A program made the position numbers and the translations under genes. The notes below the pieces were generated by a model that worked only from the letters and a program-made list of their open reading frames with translations, did no database searches and was not told the origin of the DNA. From Streptomyces dangxiongensis (GTDB taxonomy: Bacteria; Actinomycetota; Actinomycetes; Streptomycetales; Streptomycetaceae), in contig NZ_CP033073.1 of NCBI RefSeq assembly GCF_003675325.1, positions 1,612,001-1,676,000 on the forward strand: 64,000 bases of DNA, in the 5' to 3' direction. Below, in pieces: positions 26,085 through 34,126 of this stretch (within the stretch, counting starts at the first letter, position 1; every line of letters starts with the position of its first letter).

Positions 26085-26977
26085 TACGCAGCTCCTTCGG
26101 ATGCGCGGCGGGCGCCGCGGTAGGACTCCCAGGTCCAGGTGAGCGTCCGGCGGGCCATGACGCCGACCGCGTGCCGGCGGTAGCTCGCGGTGCCCCGGAC
26201 GTCGTCGATCGGGTTGCAGGCGCCGGAGCACAGCTCGGCGAACCGCTTGGCGACCGACGGAGTGATGATCTTCCCGTTGTCCCAGAAGCCGCCCTCCTCC
26301 AGTGCCGCGTTCAGGAACTCCTCGGCTGTCTTCGCCCGCACCGGGGTGGGGGCGGCGGAGCCGATGCCGGTGCGCACCGTCCGGGTCCGGGGGTGCAGGG
26401 CCACACCGAAGGCGCACACGGCGATGACCATGGCGTTACGGGTACCCACCTTGGAGTACTGCTGCGGTCCGTCCGCCTTCTGGACGTGCACGGCGCGGAT
26501 CAGCTCGTCGGGCTGGAGCGCGTTGCGCTTGACACCCGTGTAGAACGCGTCGATCGGGACGAGCCGGGTGCCGCGGGCCGCCGACTCCACCTCGACCTCG
26601 GCGCCGGCCGCGAGGAGGGCGGGGTGGGCGTCGCCGGCGGGCGAGGCCGTGCCGAGGTTGCCGCCGACGCCGCCGCGGTTGCGGATCTGCGGGGAGGCCA
26701 CCGTGTGCGAGGCGAGCGCCAGGCCCGGCAGCTCGGCACGGAGGTCCTCCATGATCCTGGTGTACGGGACGGAGGCACCCAGTCGTACGGTGTCCTCCCC
26801 CACCTCCCACTCGGAGAGGTCGCCGACGCGGTTGAGGTCGAGGAGGTACTCGGGCCGGCGGTGGTCGAAGTTGATCTCGACCATCACATCGGTGCCACCC
26901 GCAATCGGCACAGCGGTGGGGTGCTCGGCCTTCGCGGCGAGCGCCTCCTCCCAACTGGCGGGGCGAAGGAAGTCCAT
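26084..26977 (-). CDS. Xanthine dehydrogenase FAD-binding subunit
   Basis: The 297-residue protein matches the FAD-binding subunit of molybdenum hydroxylases: MDFLRPASWEEALA, the flavin motif PIAGGTDVMVEI (about 24-35), IRNRGGVGGNLGTASPAGD (about 98-116) and a CO-dehydrogenase flavoprotein C-terminal domain. It transfers electrons to NAD. It is the first gene of the minus-strand purine operon; a region of 354 bases separates it from the divergent pucR-like gene. Confidence 0.93.
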   Translation of the reverse strand: MDFLRPASWEEALAAKAEHPTAVPIAGGTDVMVEINFDHRRPEYLLDLNRVGDLSEWEVGEDTVRLGASVPYTRIMEDLRAELPGLALASHTVASPQIRNRGGVGGNLGTASPAGDAHPALLAAGAEVEVESAARGTRLVPIDAFYTGVKRNALQPDELIRAVHVQKADGPQQYSKVGTRNAMVIAVCAFGVALHPRTRTVRTGIGSAAPTPVRAKTAEEFLNAALEEGGFWDNGKIITPSVAKRFAELCSGACNPIDDVRGTASYRRHAVGVMARRTLTWTWESYRGARRASEGAA

Positions 26978-27331
26978 GACCGGCTCTCTTCTTCGTCTCG
27001 TGAGTCGTACGTGAGTCGTACAGATTGAGCCAATCCGTGTGCGGCGGTCCCGGCTCGTTCATGTGCTGTTTACGCGGAGTGGACTCAGTACACCGCTCCG
27101 TACTCCGGCGGGGTCAGTCACCGAAACCATGAAGGAGTTGGCTGGCCAGGCCAGGCATCTTGTAGATTCGTATGAACAGAGGTCATCGGTAACCTCTTCG
27201 TTTTCCTGGGGAAACGCAGGAAACAGCGCGGAGACCGCGGCGTACGCGCCGTGCGCGCCCGCTCCGGGCGCGCCCCGCGTCACCCTCCAAGATCCATCGT
27301 AGGTTTCGAGACAAAGAACGGCGGCGACGAG
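26978..27331. promoter_or_regulatory. Divergent promoter region between the xanthine dehydrogenase operon and the PucR-like gene
   Basis: This 354-base region is the only space for promoters of both transcription units. It includes an 11-base tandem repeat next to the xdh start. On the plus strand TTGGCT (about 27138-27143) and TAGATT (about 27161-27166) sit about 17 bases apart and could be a promoter for the regulator gene. No coding frame is convincing. Confidence 0.45.
27000..27021. repeat. Perfect 11-bp tandem repeat upstream of the xdh operon
   Basis: GTGAGTCGTAC occurs twice head to tail (27000-27010, 27011-27021), 23-44 bases upstream of the first xdh start codon. It could be a direct-repeat regulator site or a replication slippage product. 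Confidence 0.7.
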
Positions 27332-29005
27332 ATGCGGCTGCGCGCACTGCTGGACACCGACGCGCTGGGGCTGCGGCTGCTCGGCGGCGAGGACGAACTG
27401 GACCGCGCGGTACGCGGGGTCATGACCACCGACCTGCGCGACCCGAGCCGCTACCTCGCCGGCGGCGAGCTGGTGCTGACCGGTCTGGCCTGGCGCCGGG
27501 ACGCCGACGACTCGGAACCCTTCGTGCGGATCCTGGCGCAGGCCGGGGTGGCGGCGCTCGCGGCCGGCGAGGCCGAGCTGGGCGATGTGCCGCAGGACCT
27601 GGTGCTGGCCTGCGCCCGGCACCGGCTGCCGCTGTTCGCGGTCCACGAGTCGGTGGCGTTCGCCACGATCACCGAGCACGTCGTCCGCCAGGTGTCCGGC
27701 GAGCGCGCCGGCGACCTGGCCGCGGTGGTCGACCGGCACCGGCGGATGATGACGTCGGGCCCGGCGGGCGGCGGCCCGGACGTCGTCCTGGACCTGCTCG
27801 GCTCCGACCTGGACCTGCGCGCCTGGGTGCTCTCCCCCACCGGCCGGCTGATCGCCGGCTCCGAGGTCGGGGGCCCGGCGCTGCCCGCCGAGACCTGCGC
27901 CCGGCTCGCTGCGGAGCACCTGGCCGCCACCCGCACCGGCCGCCGCGGCCCGCACCGGGTCCTGCTGAACGGCTCCACCTACTCCCTGTTCCCGGTCCGC
28001 TCCGCCGGCCGCTCCCCGCAGGCCTCCCACGACGTCCGCGAGACGGTCCTGGCGGACTGGCTGCTGGCCGTGGAGGCGGACGCGGGCGACTGGCCCGCCG
28101 AGCGGCTCGACCTGCTCCAGGGCGTCACCCAACTGATCGCCGTCGAACGGGACCGCCGCGACGCGGCCCGCACGGTGCGGCGCCGGCTCGCCCAGGAAGT
28201 GCTGGAGCTGGTCCAGACGGGCGCCGCGCCCGCCGAGATCGCCGCCCGGCTGCGGGTGGCCGCGCCGGTCCTGCTGCCCGGGCTCGGAGCGGCACCGCAC
28301 TGGCAGGTCGTGGTGGCCCGCGTGGAGTGGGAGGACGAGGAGGCCGGGGACGGCGCGGTCGCCCAGTCCCTGCTGGAGGAGGTGCTGGTCGACCCCCTGA
28401 CCACCGGCCCGGAGCCGTCCGACCGCATCGCCGTCGCACACACCGGCGACGAGGCGATCGCCCTGGTCCCCCTCCCCGCCGTCTCCACCGAGCACGACGG
28501 CTCCGAGACCGGGCTGCTCGCCGACGCCCTGCTCCGGTCGGTACGGGAACCGCTGTCGGCTGGCCTGGACGGCGACGGACGGCTCACCCTCGGCGTGAGC
28601 GCGGCCGTGCACTCGGCGGAGGGCCTGCGCGGCGCCCTGGAGGAGGCCCGGCACGCCCGCCGGGTGGCCGCGGCCCGCCCCGGCCGGGTCTGCGCCGCCG
28701 GCCACCATGAACTGGCCAGTCACGTCCTGCTGCTGCCGTTCGTCCCGGACGACGTCCGCCGCGCGTTCACGGCCCGTCTGCTGGACCCGCTGACGGACTA
28801 CGACCGCCGGCACCGCGCCGAGCTGATCCCGACGCTGGAGGCGTTCCTCGACTGCGACGGCTCCTGGACCCGCTGTGCCACCCGCCTCCACCTGCACGTC
28901 AACACGCTGCGCTACCGGGTGGGCCGGATCGAGCAGTTGACGGGACGGGACCTGTCCCGCCTCGAGGACAAGCTCGACTTCTTCCTGGCCCTGCGCATGA
29001 GCTGA
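27332..29005 (+). CDS. PucR-family transcriptional regulator
   Basis: The 557-residue protein has the PucR N-terminal domain (about residues 1-125: LRALLDTDALGLRLLGGED, VMTTDLRDPSRYLAGGELVL), a middle GGDEF-like/ligand region and a C-terminal helix-turn-helix of the HTH_30 type (LHVNTLRYRVGRIEQLTG, about 510-530). PucR-type proteins control purine degradation genes in response to pathway metabolites. It is divergent from the xanthine dehydrogenase operon, which is its probable target. The ATG at 27332 follows GGCGACGAG; a longer frame upstream lacks similarity to the family. Confidence 0.92.
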   Translation: MRLRALLDTDALGLRLLGGEDELDRAVRGVMTTDLRDPSRYLAGGELVLTGLAWRRDADDSEPFVRILAQAGVAALAAGEAELGDVPQDLVLACARHRLPLFAVHESVAFATITEHVVRQVSGERAGDLAAVVDRHRRMMTSGPAGGGPDVVLDLLGSDLDLRAWVLSPTGRLIAGSEVGGPALPAETCARLAAEHLAATRTGRRGPHRVLLNGSTYSLFPVRSAGRSPQASHDVRETVLADWLLAVEADAGDWPAERLDLLQGVTQLIAVERDRRDAARTVRRRLAQEVLELVQTGAAPAEIAARLRVAAPVLLPGLGAAPHWQVVVARVEWEDEEAGDGAVAQSLLEEVLVDPLTTGPEPSDRIAVAHTGDEAIALVPLPAVSTEHDGSETGLLADALLRSVREPLSAGLDGDGRLTLGVSAAVHSAEGLRGALEEARHARRVAAARPGRVCAAGHHELASHVLLLPFVPDDVRRAFTARLLDPLTDYDRRHRAELIPTLEAFLDCDGSWTRCATRLHLHVNTLRYRVGRIEQLTGRDLSRLEDKLDFFLALRMS

Positions 29006-29157
29006 GACCGGCGGGGGCGCACGACGGCCGGATATGGCCCCGTCCGCGCCCCACGACTTTGTGAAATCCTTCACCCACCCTCTTGGCCCGGCCCCACGAT
29101 CGGTGCTGGAATGCCGCCACCACTCAACAGCTCGATGGCGTGCTCGGGGAGGGCAAC

Positions 29158-29937
29158 GTGGCGCATACCGCCATGTCTGGTAACGGAACCACCGGTGACG
29201 ATCCGCTCCAGACCGCGGTATGGCGGTTGCGCAGCCGTGCCTGCTGGGCCGATGCCGCGGCCCTGCTGCCGGCCGACCGTCCCGGTACGGCGTTGCAGCG
29301 TGCCGGGCTCCTGGTCGAACGGTGCCTGTACACCGAGCGGGGCTGGCAGGACGCGGAGGACGCGCTGCGGACGGCGGAGGCCCTGGCACCCGGTGACGAG
29401 GAGCGCGGGGCCGCCGCCTGCGAGCGGGGCCAACTCGCCTACGCCGCCACGCTGCACGGGGTCCGCGACCGGGCCGACGAGGCGCGGGCCGCGCTCGGCC
29501 GGGCGGCGGCGCTGATCCCTCCGGGGGCGGCCGGGCGGGCCCTGCTGGACTTCCGCCGGGGACTGCTCGCCGAGAACCTGACCCGCTCCCCGCAGGCGGC
29601 CCGCGCCGCGTACCGGCGCGCGCACGCGGGCGCCACGGCCCACGGGGACCCGCTGCTGCTGTCGTTCACCTGGCGGCACCTCGCCGGACTCGCCCTGCGC
29701 GAGGGCGACGTGGCGCAGGCCCGGCACGGCTTCGCCGAATCCCTGCGCCTGCGCGAGGAGTTGGGCTACCTGGTGGGCACGGCCCCCGCGCTGGCCTCCC
29801 TGGCCGACACGGAGGAGGAACCGGAGGCGTCCCGCCTGCGCGAGGAGGCCCGCCGCCTGTTCCGCCTCCTCGGCGGCGTCCCCACCTGGCTGTCCCACCA
29901 CCTGACCCCACCCACCCCGGGCACGGCGACGGCATGA
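29158..29937 (+). CDS. Helical-repeat (TPR-like) protein of unknown function
   Basis: The 259-residue protein is almost entirely alpha-helical, rich in alanine, with TPR-like paired helices such as WQDAEDALRTAEALAPGDEE and REGDVAQARHGFAESLRLRE. No enzymatic motif is visible. The GTG at 29158 is chosen because GGGGAGGG stands seven bases before it; an ATG at 29173 is possible. The preceding gap of 152 bases holds nothing recognised. It may be a partner or adaptor protein; function is unknown. Confidence 0.6.
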   Translation: MAHTAMSGNGTTGDDPLQTAVWRLRSRACWADAAALLPADRPGTALQRAGLLVERCLYTERGWQDAEDALRTAEALAPGDEERGAAACERGQLAYAATLHGVRDRADEARAALGRAAALIPPGAAGRALLDFRRGLLAENLTRSPQAARAAYRRAHAGATAHGDPLLLSFTWRHLAGLALREGDVAQARHGFAESLRLREELGYLVGTAPALASLADTEEEPEASRLREEARRLFRLLGGVPTWLSHHLTPPTPGTATA

Positions 29938-30022
29938 ACCCCGAAGAAACACGGGCGCCACCCGTCCGTCGGCGAGGGCCCCGAAAGCCACGAGCATAAC
30001 TACGTGCCACACACACAACGGC

Positions 30023-30075
30023 CCCCGAAGGGGCGCGGGGAACTGCGCGACCAGCCACAGCGAACCCGCACCCGA
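30023..30075 (+). repeat. Streptomyces-type intergenic repeat
   Basis: The segment contains the string GGGGCGCGGGGAACTGCGCG followed by ACCAGCC and a CCGCACCCG block. This string recurs in intergenic regions of many Streptomyces chromosomes. It lies after the TPR-like gene and before the stop of the convergent gntR gene, and may fold and act on transcript ends. Recognition is from memory. Confidence 0.7.
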
Positions 30076-30099
30076 AGGACCCCGCGCCCCCGGAACCGC

Positions 30100-30879
30100 T
30101 CAGCCCGCGCAGGCGAAGTGCTCTCCCACCAGCCCCCGCACCACGTCACAGTCCCCGGCGCCCAACGCGTCCAGCAGCGCCAGATGTTCCGCCGCGTCCG
30201 CCACCAGCCCGGCCCGCCCGTGCCGTACCGGCGGCCACTGTGCCCGCCGGTGCAGGTCCTCGGCGATCCGGACGAGCTGTTCGTTGCCCGACAGACCGAG
30301 CAGGGCCCGGTGGAACGCACGGTCGGCCTCCGCGTACGTCGCAGGGCAGCCGCACGCGGCCGCCCGGACGCTCTCCTCGGCGAGGGGCCGCAGCGCGGCC
30401 CACCGTTCGGCCGGCACCGTGCGGGCGAGCCGCAATATCACCGGCACCTCGAGCAGCGCGCGGACCTCGGCCAGTTCGGCCAGTTCCCGCGCCCCCCGCC
30501 GCACGACCCGGAAGCCGCGGTTGGGGACGACCTCGACGGCGCCTTCCAGGGCGAGCTGCTGCATGGATTCCCGCACGGGCGTGGCGGAGACCCCGAAGCG
30601 TTCACCGAGCGCCGGCGCCGAGTACACCTCGCCCGGCCGCAGCTCGCCGGTGACCAGCGCGGTGCGCAGGGCGTCGAGGATCTGCCCGCGGACGGAGGAG
30701 CGCCGCACCGCGGCCCGCGCTCCCGGGGCCGGCCGTTCGCCGTGGGTGTGCTCCCCCCGCGCCGCGCCCGGCGCCGTGGCGTCCCGCTCCCTGGCGGGGG
30801 CCTCGGCTCCGGCCGGGCGCTGCTGTGGCGGCACCCGGGCGGCAGGCGTGCCCGCGGAGTCCTGCACGCCCTGCTTCAC
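30100..30879 (-). CDS. GntR-family (FadR/FCD) transcriptional regulator
   Basis: The 259-residue protein has a low-complexity N-terminal tail, a GntR winged helix (about 62-130: RGQILDALRTALVTGELRPG, LGERFGVSATPVRESMQQL, GAVEVVPNRGFRVV) and an FCD all-helical ligand domain. FCD regulators of this type respond to organic acids, often central metabolites. The gene faces the FhuF-like gene divergently, with 176 bases between them. Its operator is not identified. Confidence 0.9.
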   Translation of the reverse strand: MKQGVQDSAGTPAARVPPQQRPAGAEAPARERDATAPGAARGEHTHGERPAPGARAAVRRSSVRGQILDALRTALVTGELRPGEVYSAPALGERFGVSATPVRESMQQLALEGAVEVVPNRGFRVVRRGARELAELAEVRALLEVPVILRLARTVPAERWAALRPLAEESVRAAACGCPATYAEADRAFHRALLGLSGNEQLVRIAEDLHRRAQWPPVRHGRAGLVADAAEHLALLDALGAGDCDVVRGLVGEHFACAG

Positions 30880-30988
30880 GGGTCCTCCTGGCGGCTTGTC
30901 GGCACTTGGGTCATTAACGACGGGTTGTCACTGGTCCGTCAAGCACCTTAGGCGCACCGGGCGGCAGCGCAAACTCCACCGCGACGAG

Positions 30989-31007
30989 TAAGGTAAGGCT
31001 TACCTGT
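30989..31007 (+). promoter_or_regulatory. Iron box (DmdR/IdeR-type operator) upstream of the FhuF-like gene
   Basis: TAAGGTAAGGCTTACCTGT is a 19-bp imperfect palindrome very close to the actinobacterial iron-box consensus TTAGGTTAGGCTMACCTAA. It lies 49 bases upstream of the start of the FhuF-like gene, where iron-loaded DmdR/IdeR would block transcription. Confidence 0.9.
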
Positions 31008-31055
31008 GCACGCCAGTCCTGACCGAGGACGTGTCGAAGGGTCGGTGGTCCCGCC

Positions 31056-31898
31056 ATGCCCGCTGCGGCCTCGCCGCTCACCCCCGCGTACGGCCGCCTG
31101 GGCGCGGCCCTGCCGGCGCTGACCGTGACCGAGCTGGGCCCGGACGACCCGGTACCCGCCGGCGAGGGCTGGACCCGTGCCGCCGGGCTCGCCGCCGGCG
31201 GGGAGGACCTGGACGCGTTCCTGGCCTGGGACGCCGCCCAGGTGCTGCGCGACCACGGCCGGCCCGCCCGCCCCGACGTCGTCGCGAGCTTCGGTCTGCA
31301 CCGCTACGCCTGGGCCGCCTGCCTGCTGATCACCGTGCCGTGGTTCCTGCACCGCCGAGTACCCCGGCTGCCCGTGACGCACGTCGCGTACCACCGCACG
31401 GCCGGCCGGATGGCCGTACGCCCGCCCGTCTCCCTCGCCTGCCTGCCGGGCGATCCGGCCACCGCGCTGCCCGGCACGGTCGTCGTACCGGACGAGGAGG
31501 CCCTGCGGGCCCGGGTGCGGGCGGCCGTGGCCGAGCACCTGGAGCCGGTGCTGGACGCCTTCGGGTCCCGGGCCCGGCGCCGCGGGCGTGCCCTGTGGGG
31601 CATGGCGACCGACGAGGTCGTGGAGGGGCTGTGGTACGTCGCCCGGCTGCTCGGCGGGGACGAGGAGCGGCGGGCCGTACGGGAGCTGGGGCTGCTGCTG
31701 CCCGGCGCGACCCGGCCGTACGCGGGTGCGGCGGCGTTCCGGACGTCGACGGCTCCGGACGGGGCTCCCGTGGCGACCCGGGTCCGGGCGAGCTGCTGCA
31801 TGTTCTACACGGTCCGCCCCGAGGACACGTGCGCCACCTGTCCGCGCGCCTGCGAGGGCGAGCGGATCGCCAAGGCGTCGCGTGTCGTGGCGGCTTGA
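31056..31898 (+). CDS. FhuF-like ferric-siderophore reductase, 2Fe-2S protein
   Basis: The 280-residue protein has little distinctive sequence in its first part but ends with the FhuF C-terminal iron-sulfur signature CCMFYTVRPEDTCATC: a Cys-Cys pair, ten residues, then C-x2-C (about residues 249-264). FhuF-type proteins reduce ferric iron bound to hydroxamate siderophores in the cytoplasm. The iron box directly upstream supports this role. No siderophore transporter is adjacent. Confidence 0.88.
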   Translation: MPAAASPLTPAYGRLGAALPALTVTELGPDDPVPAGEGWTRAAGLAAGGEDLDAFLAWDAAQVLRDHGRPARPDVVASFGLHRYAWAACLLITVPWFLHRRVPRLPVTHVAYHRTAGRMAVRPPVSLACLPGDPATALPGTVVVPDEEALRARVRAAVAEHLEPVLDAFGSRARRRGRALWGMATDEVVEGLWYVARLLGGDEERRAVRELGLLLPGATRPYAGAAAFRTSTAPDGAPVATRVRASCCMFYTVRPEDTCATCPRACEGERIAKASRVVAA

Positions 31899-32214
31899 GT
31901 GACCGTCAGGTCACCGGCAGGGCTCCGCGTCCACTAGGATCACCGCGACGGGACCACCCGGCTCGCGGAGCGGCCCCGGACAGGCGCTTCACCCTTTCCT
32001 CACCTGCCGCGGGAACTTTCCGGGGGACCACCCGTACGGGTAGTCTTATTCGAACTCAACTCCCGACCCTCACGCGGCAGTTCGAGCAGAAAGCCGTCCC
32101 CGGTCATCCCCTTGCACCTCGTTGGCGGCCTCTTGCCCCGAAACCCCCTGAGGGCCGTCGGGAGTGGGCCACTATGGCGGGCGTTACGCCCTATCCCAAT
32201 GCAAGGGACCCCTG
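31899..32214. other. Intergenic region upstream of the DUF2637 gene
   Basis: This 316-base region begins with a small inverted repeat GTGACC/GGTCAC (31899-31914) right after the FhuF-like stop, which may be a weak terminator. GGGAAC at about 32011 with a run toward TCTTAT at about 32046 could belong to an ECF-type promoter, but the fit is poor. No gene is supported. Confidence 0.4.
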
Positions 32215-33255
32215 ATGAGATTGACCGACATATCGCTGAACTGGCTGCTTCCGGGCGCCGTGCTGCTCCTGGGCATGCTGGCGGCGGTGGCGGTGCTCGC
32301 GCGAGGCAAGCGCACCTCCGGGGAGAACGCGAGCGCGGACGACTCGTGGGAGCGCAGCGAGGAGCGCCGGCGGCGCAAGGAGGCCGTCTACGGCACGGCC
32401 TCCTATGTGCTCCTCTTCTGCTGCGCGGCGGTCGCGGCCGCCCTGTCCTTCCACGGGCTGGTCGGCTTCGGCGAGCAGAACCTGGGGCTGACCGACGGCT
32501 GGCAGTACCTGGTGCCGTTCGGCCTGGACGGCGCGGCGATGTTCTGCTCCGTGCTCGCGGTGCGCGAGGCCAGCCACGGTGACGCGGCCCTCGGCTCGCG
32601 GCTGCTCGTCTGGATGTTCGCGGCGGCGGCGGCCTGGTTCAACTGGGTGCACGCACCCCGGGGTGCCGGTCACGACGGCGCGCCGCAGTTCTTCTCCGGC
32701 ATGTCGCTGTCGGCGGCCGTGCTGTTCGACCGGGCGCTGAAGCAGACCCGCCGGGCCGCGCTGCGCGAGCAGGGCCTCGTACCGCGTCCGCTGCCGCAGA
32801 TCCGCATGGTCCGCTGGATGCGGGCGCCCCGCGAGACCTACCGCGCCTGGTCGCTGATGCTCCTGGAGGGCGTACGCAGCCTCGACGAGGCGGTCGAGGA
32901 GGTCCGCGAGGACAAGCGGCAGAAGGAGGAGACCCGGCAGCGGCGGCGCGACCAGCAGCGCGTGGAGCGTGCCCAGTTGAAGGCGATCAGCCGAGGTCAC
33001 CGCGGATTCGTCGGCCGCACCGGCCGGCAGGTCGAGGTGCAGGCGGTGGAGCGCGGCCCGGCCCCGGCGACCGCGGAGCCTGCCATATCGACCGCGGAAC
33101 AGCTACCCGTCCGCGCCCGGCCCTCCCTTCAGCCGGTCCGCAGCGGAGCTGAGCCGGTGGCCGTCGACCTCACCGCGGAGGATGACACGATGGCCCTGCC
33201 GCGCCTGGACTCCCTGGAGCGCAAGCTCAAGGACCTGGAGCAGCAGTTCGGCTGA
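32215..33255 (+). CDS. DUF2637 membrane protein
   Basis: The 346-residue protein has an N-terminal helix (LLPGAVLLLGMLAAVAVLA) and a DUF2637 core with four predicted membrane helices (about residues 58-170: YVLLFCCAAVAAALSFHGLV, YLVPFGLDGAAMFCSVLAV and AAAAAWFNWVHAP). The C-terminal half is charged with a coiled coil (DEAVEEVREDKRQKEETRQR). DUF2637 proteins occur with SpdB-like conjugation genes and as chromosomal singletons in Streptomyces. Here it is alone and looks chromosomal. A perfect 19-bp terminator hairpin follows. Confidence 0.85.
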   Translation: MRLTDISLNWLLPGAVLLLGMLAAVAVLARGKRTSGENASADDSWERSEERRRRKEAVYGTASYVLLFCCAAVAAALSFHGLVGFGEQNLGLTDGWQYLVPFGLDGAAMFCSVLAVREASHGDAALGSRLLVWMFAAAAAWFNWVHAPRGAGHDGAPQFFSGMSLSAAVLFDRALKQTRRAALREQGLVPRPLPQIRMVRWMRAPRETYRAWSLMLLEGVRSLDEAVEEVREDKRQKEETRQRRRDQQRVERAQLKAISRGHRGFVGRTGRQVEVQAVERGPAPATAEPAISTAEQLPVRARPSLQPVRSGAEPVAVDLTAEDDTMALPRLDSLERKLKDLEQQFG

Positions 33256-33280
33256 CAGCCGGCCCGCGGGTGACCGCGGC

Positions 33281-33323
33281 ACGGGGCGGGGGCGTGACCA
33301 CACGGGTCACGCCCCCGCCCCGT
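33281..33323. terminator. Strong stem-loop terminator between convergent genes
   Basis: Arms at 33281-33299 and 33305-33323 are perfect 19-base complements with a 5-base loop. It separates the DUF2637 gene and the RsbW-like gene. Confidence 0.92.
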
Positions 33324-33346
33324 TGCCGTCCGTGCCGGCCGTGCCG

Positions 33347-33832
33347 TCACGCCGCCTCGGCACCGAGTTCGAACCACACCGACTTGCCCACCCCGTGCGG
33401 CCGTACCCCCCAGGCGTCGGCGAGGCACTCCACGAGCACCAGGCCCCGGCCGTGCGTGTCGTCGTCCGGTCGCGGGGCGTGCGGCGCCGGTCTGCGGGCC
33501 ACGAAGTCCCGTACCTCCACCCGTAGTCCGCCCGGTTCCACGACGGCCGTGAGGACTGCGTCGTCGTCGGTGTGGACGAGCGCGTTGGTGACGAGTTCAC
33601 TGGTGAGCAGCTCGGCGATCTCCGAGCGGCCCGGTTTCCCCCAGTGCCGCAGCAGTTCACGCAGTTCCCGGCGGGCCTCCGGCACCGCTTTGAGGTCCGC
33701 CCGGTCCAGCCTGCGCCTCAGTCGCTGCGCGTGTTCCGTGATGGTGCCGGCCCTTTCCCCCGCCGTCTCCCCCGCCTTCACCGAGGAGGCCCCGATGGTC
33801 ACGGGACCGCCTCCTCGTGCCTGCCTCTTCAT
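33347..33832 (-). CDS. RsbW-like ATP-binding protein (HATPase_c)
   Basis: The 161-residue protein has a GHKL ATPase domain with the N box ELLTSELVTNALVHTD (about 77-92) and the ATP-lid motif DTHGRGLVLVECLAD (about 128-142), typical of anti-sigma factor kinases widespread in Streptomyces. The N-terminus is low-complexity. No sigma or anti-anti-sigma gene is adjacent, so its partner is unknown. The ATG at 33832 has no strong ribosome site. Confidence 0.88.
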   Translation of the reverse strand: MKRQARGGGPVTIGASSVKAGETAGERAGTITEHAQRLRRRLDRADLKAVPEARRELRELLRHWGKPGRSEIAELLTSELVTNALVHTDDDAVLTAVVEPGGLRVEVRDFVARRPAPHAPRPDDDTHGRGLVLVECLADAWGVRPHGVGKSVWFELGAEAA

Positions 33833-34126
33833 GACCCCCGCCCGCACGCCGCCGGTCCCTGCCCTTCCTGGTCGAACACGTTCACGGGGGGATGCTTGCC
33901 CAGCAGGCCCCCGGGCAGTCCTGCGGTATGCCCGATGACCGGTGGTTCGGCCACCTGCGCACCCCGCCCCGGCCGGCCGCCCGACTCGGTCGTGGCCACG
34001 CCCCGGGCTTCTCGTACGTCGCTGGGCGCCACGGACGCCCCGCGACACCGGTCCGGCTCCGCCCGGCACCAACTGTCCGCGCGCCGTCACGCCGCGTGAA
34101 ACTGGCCGAAAGCCGTCCCCACGAGA

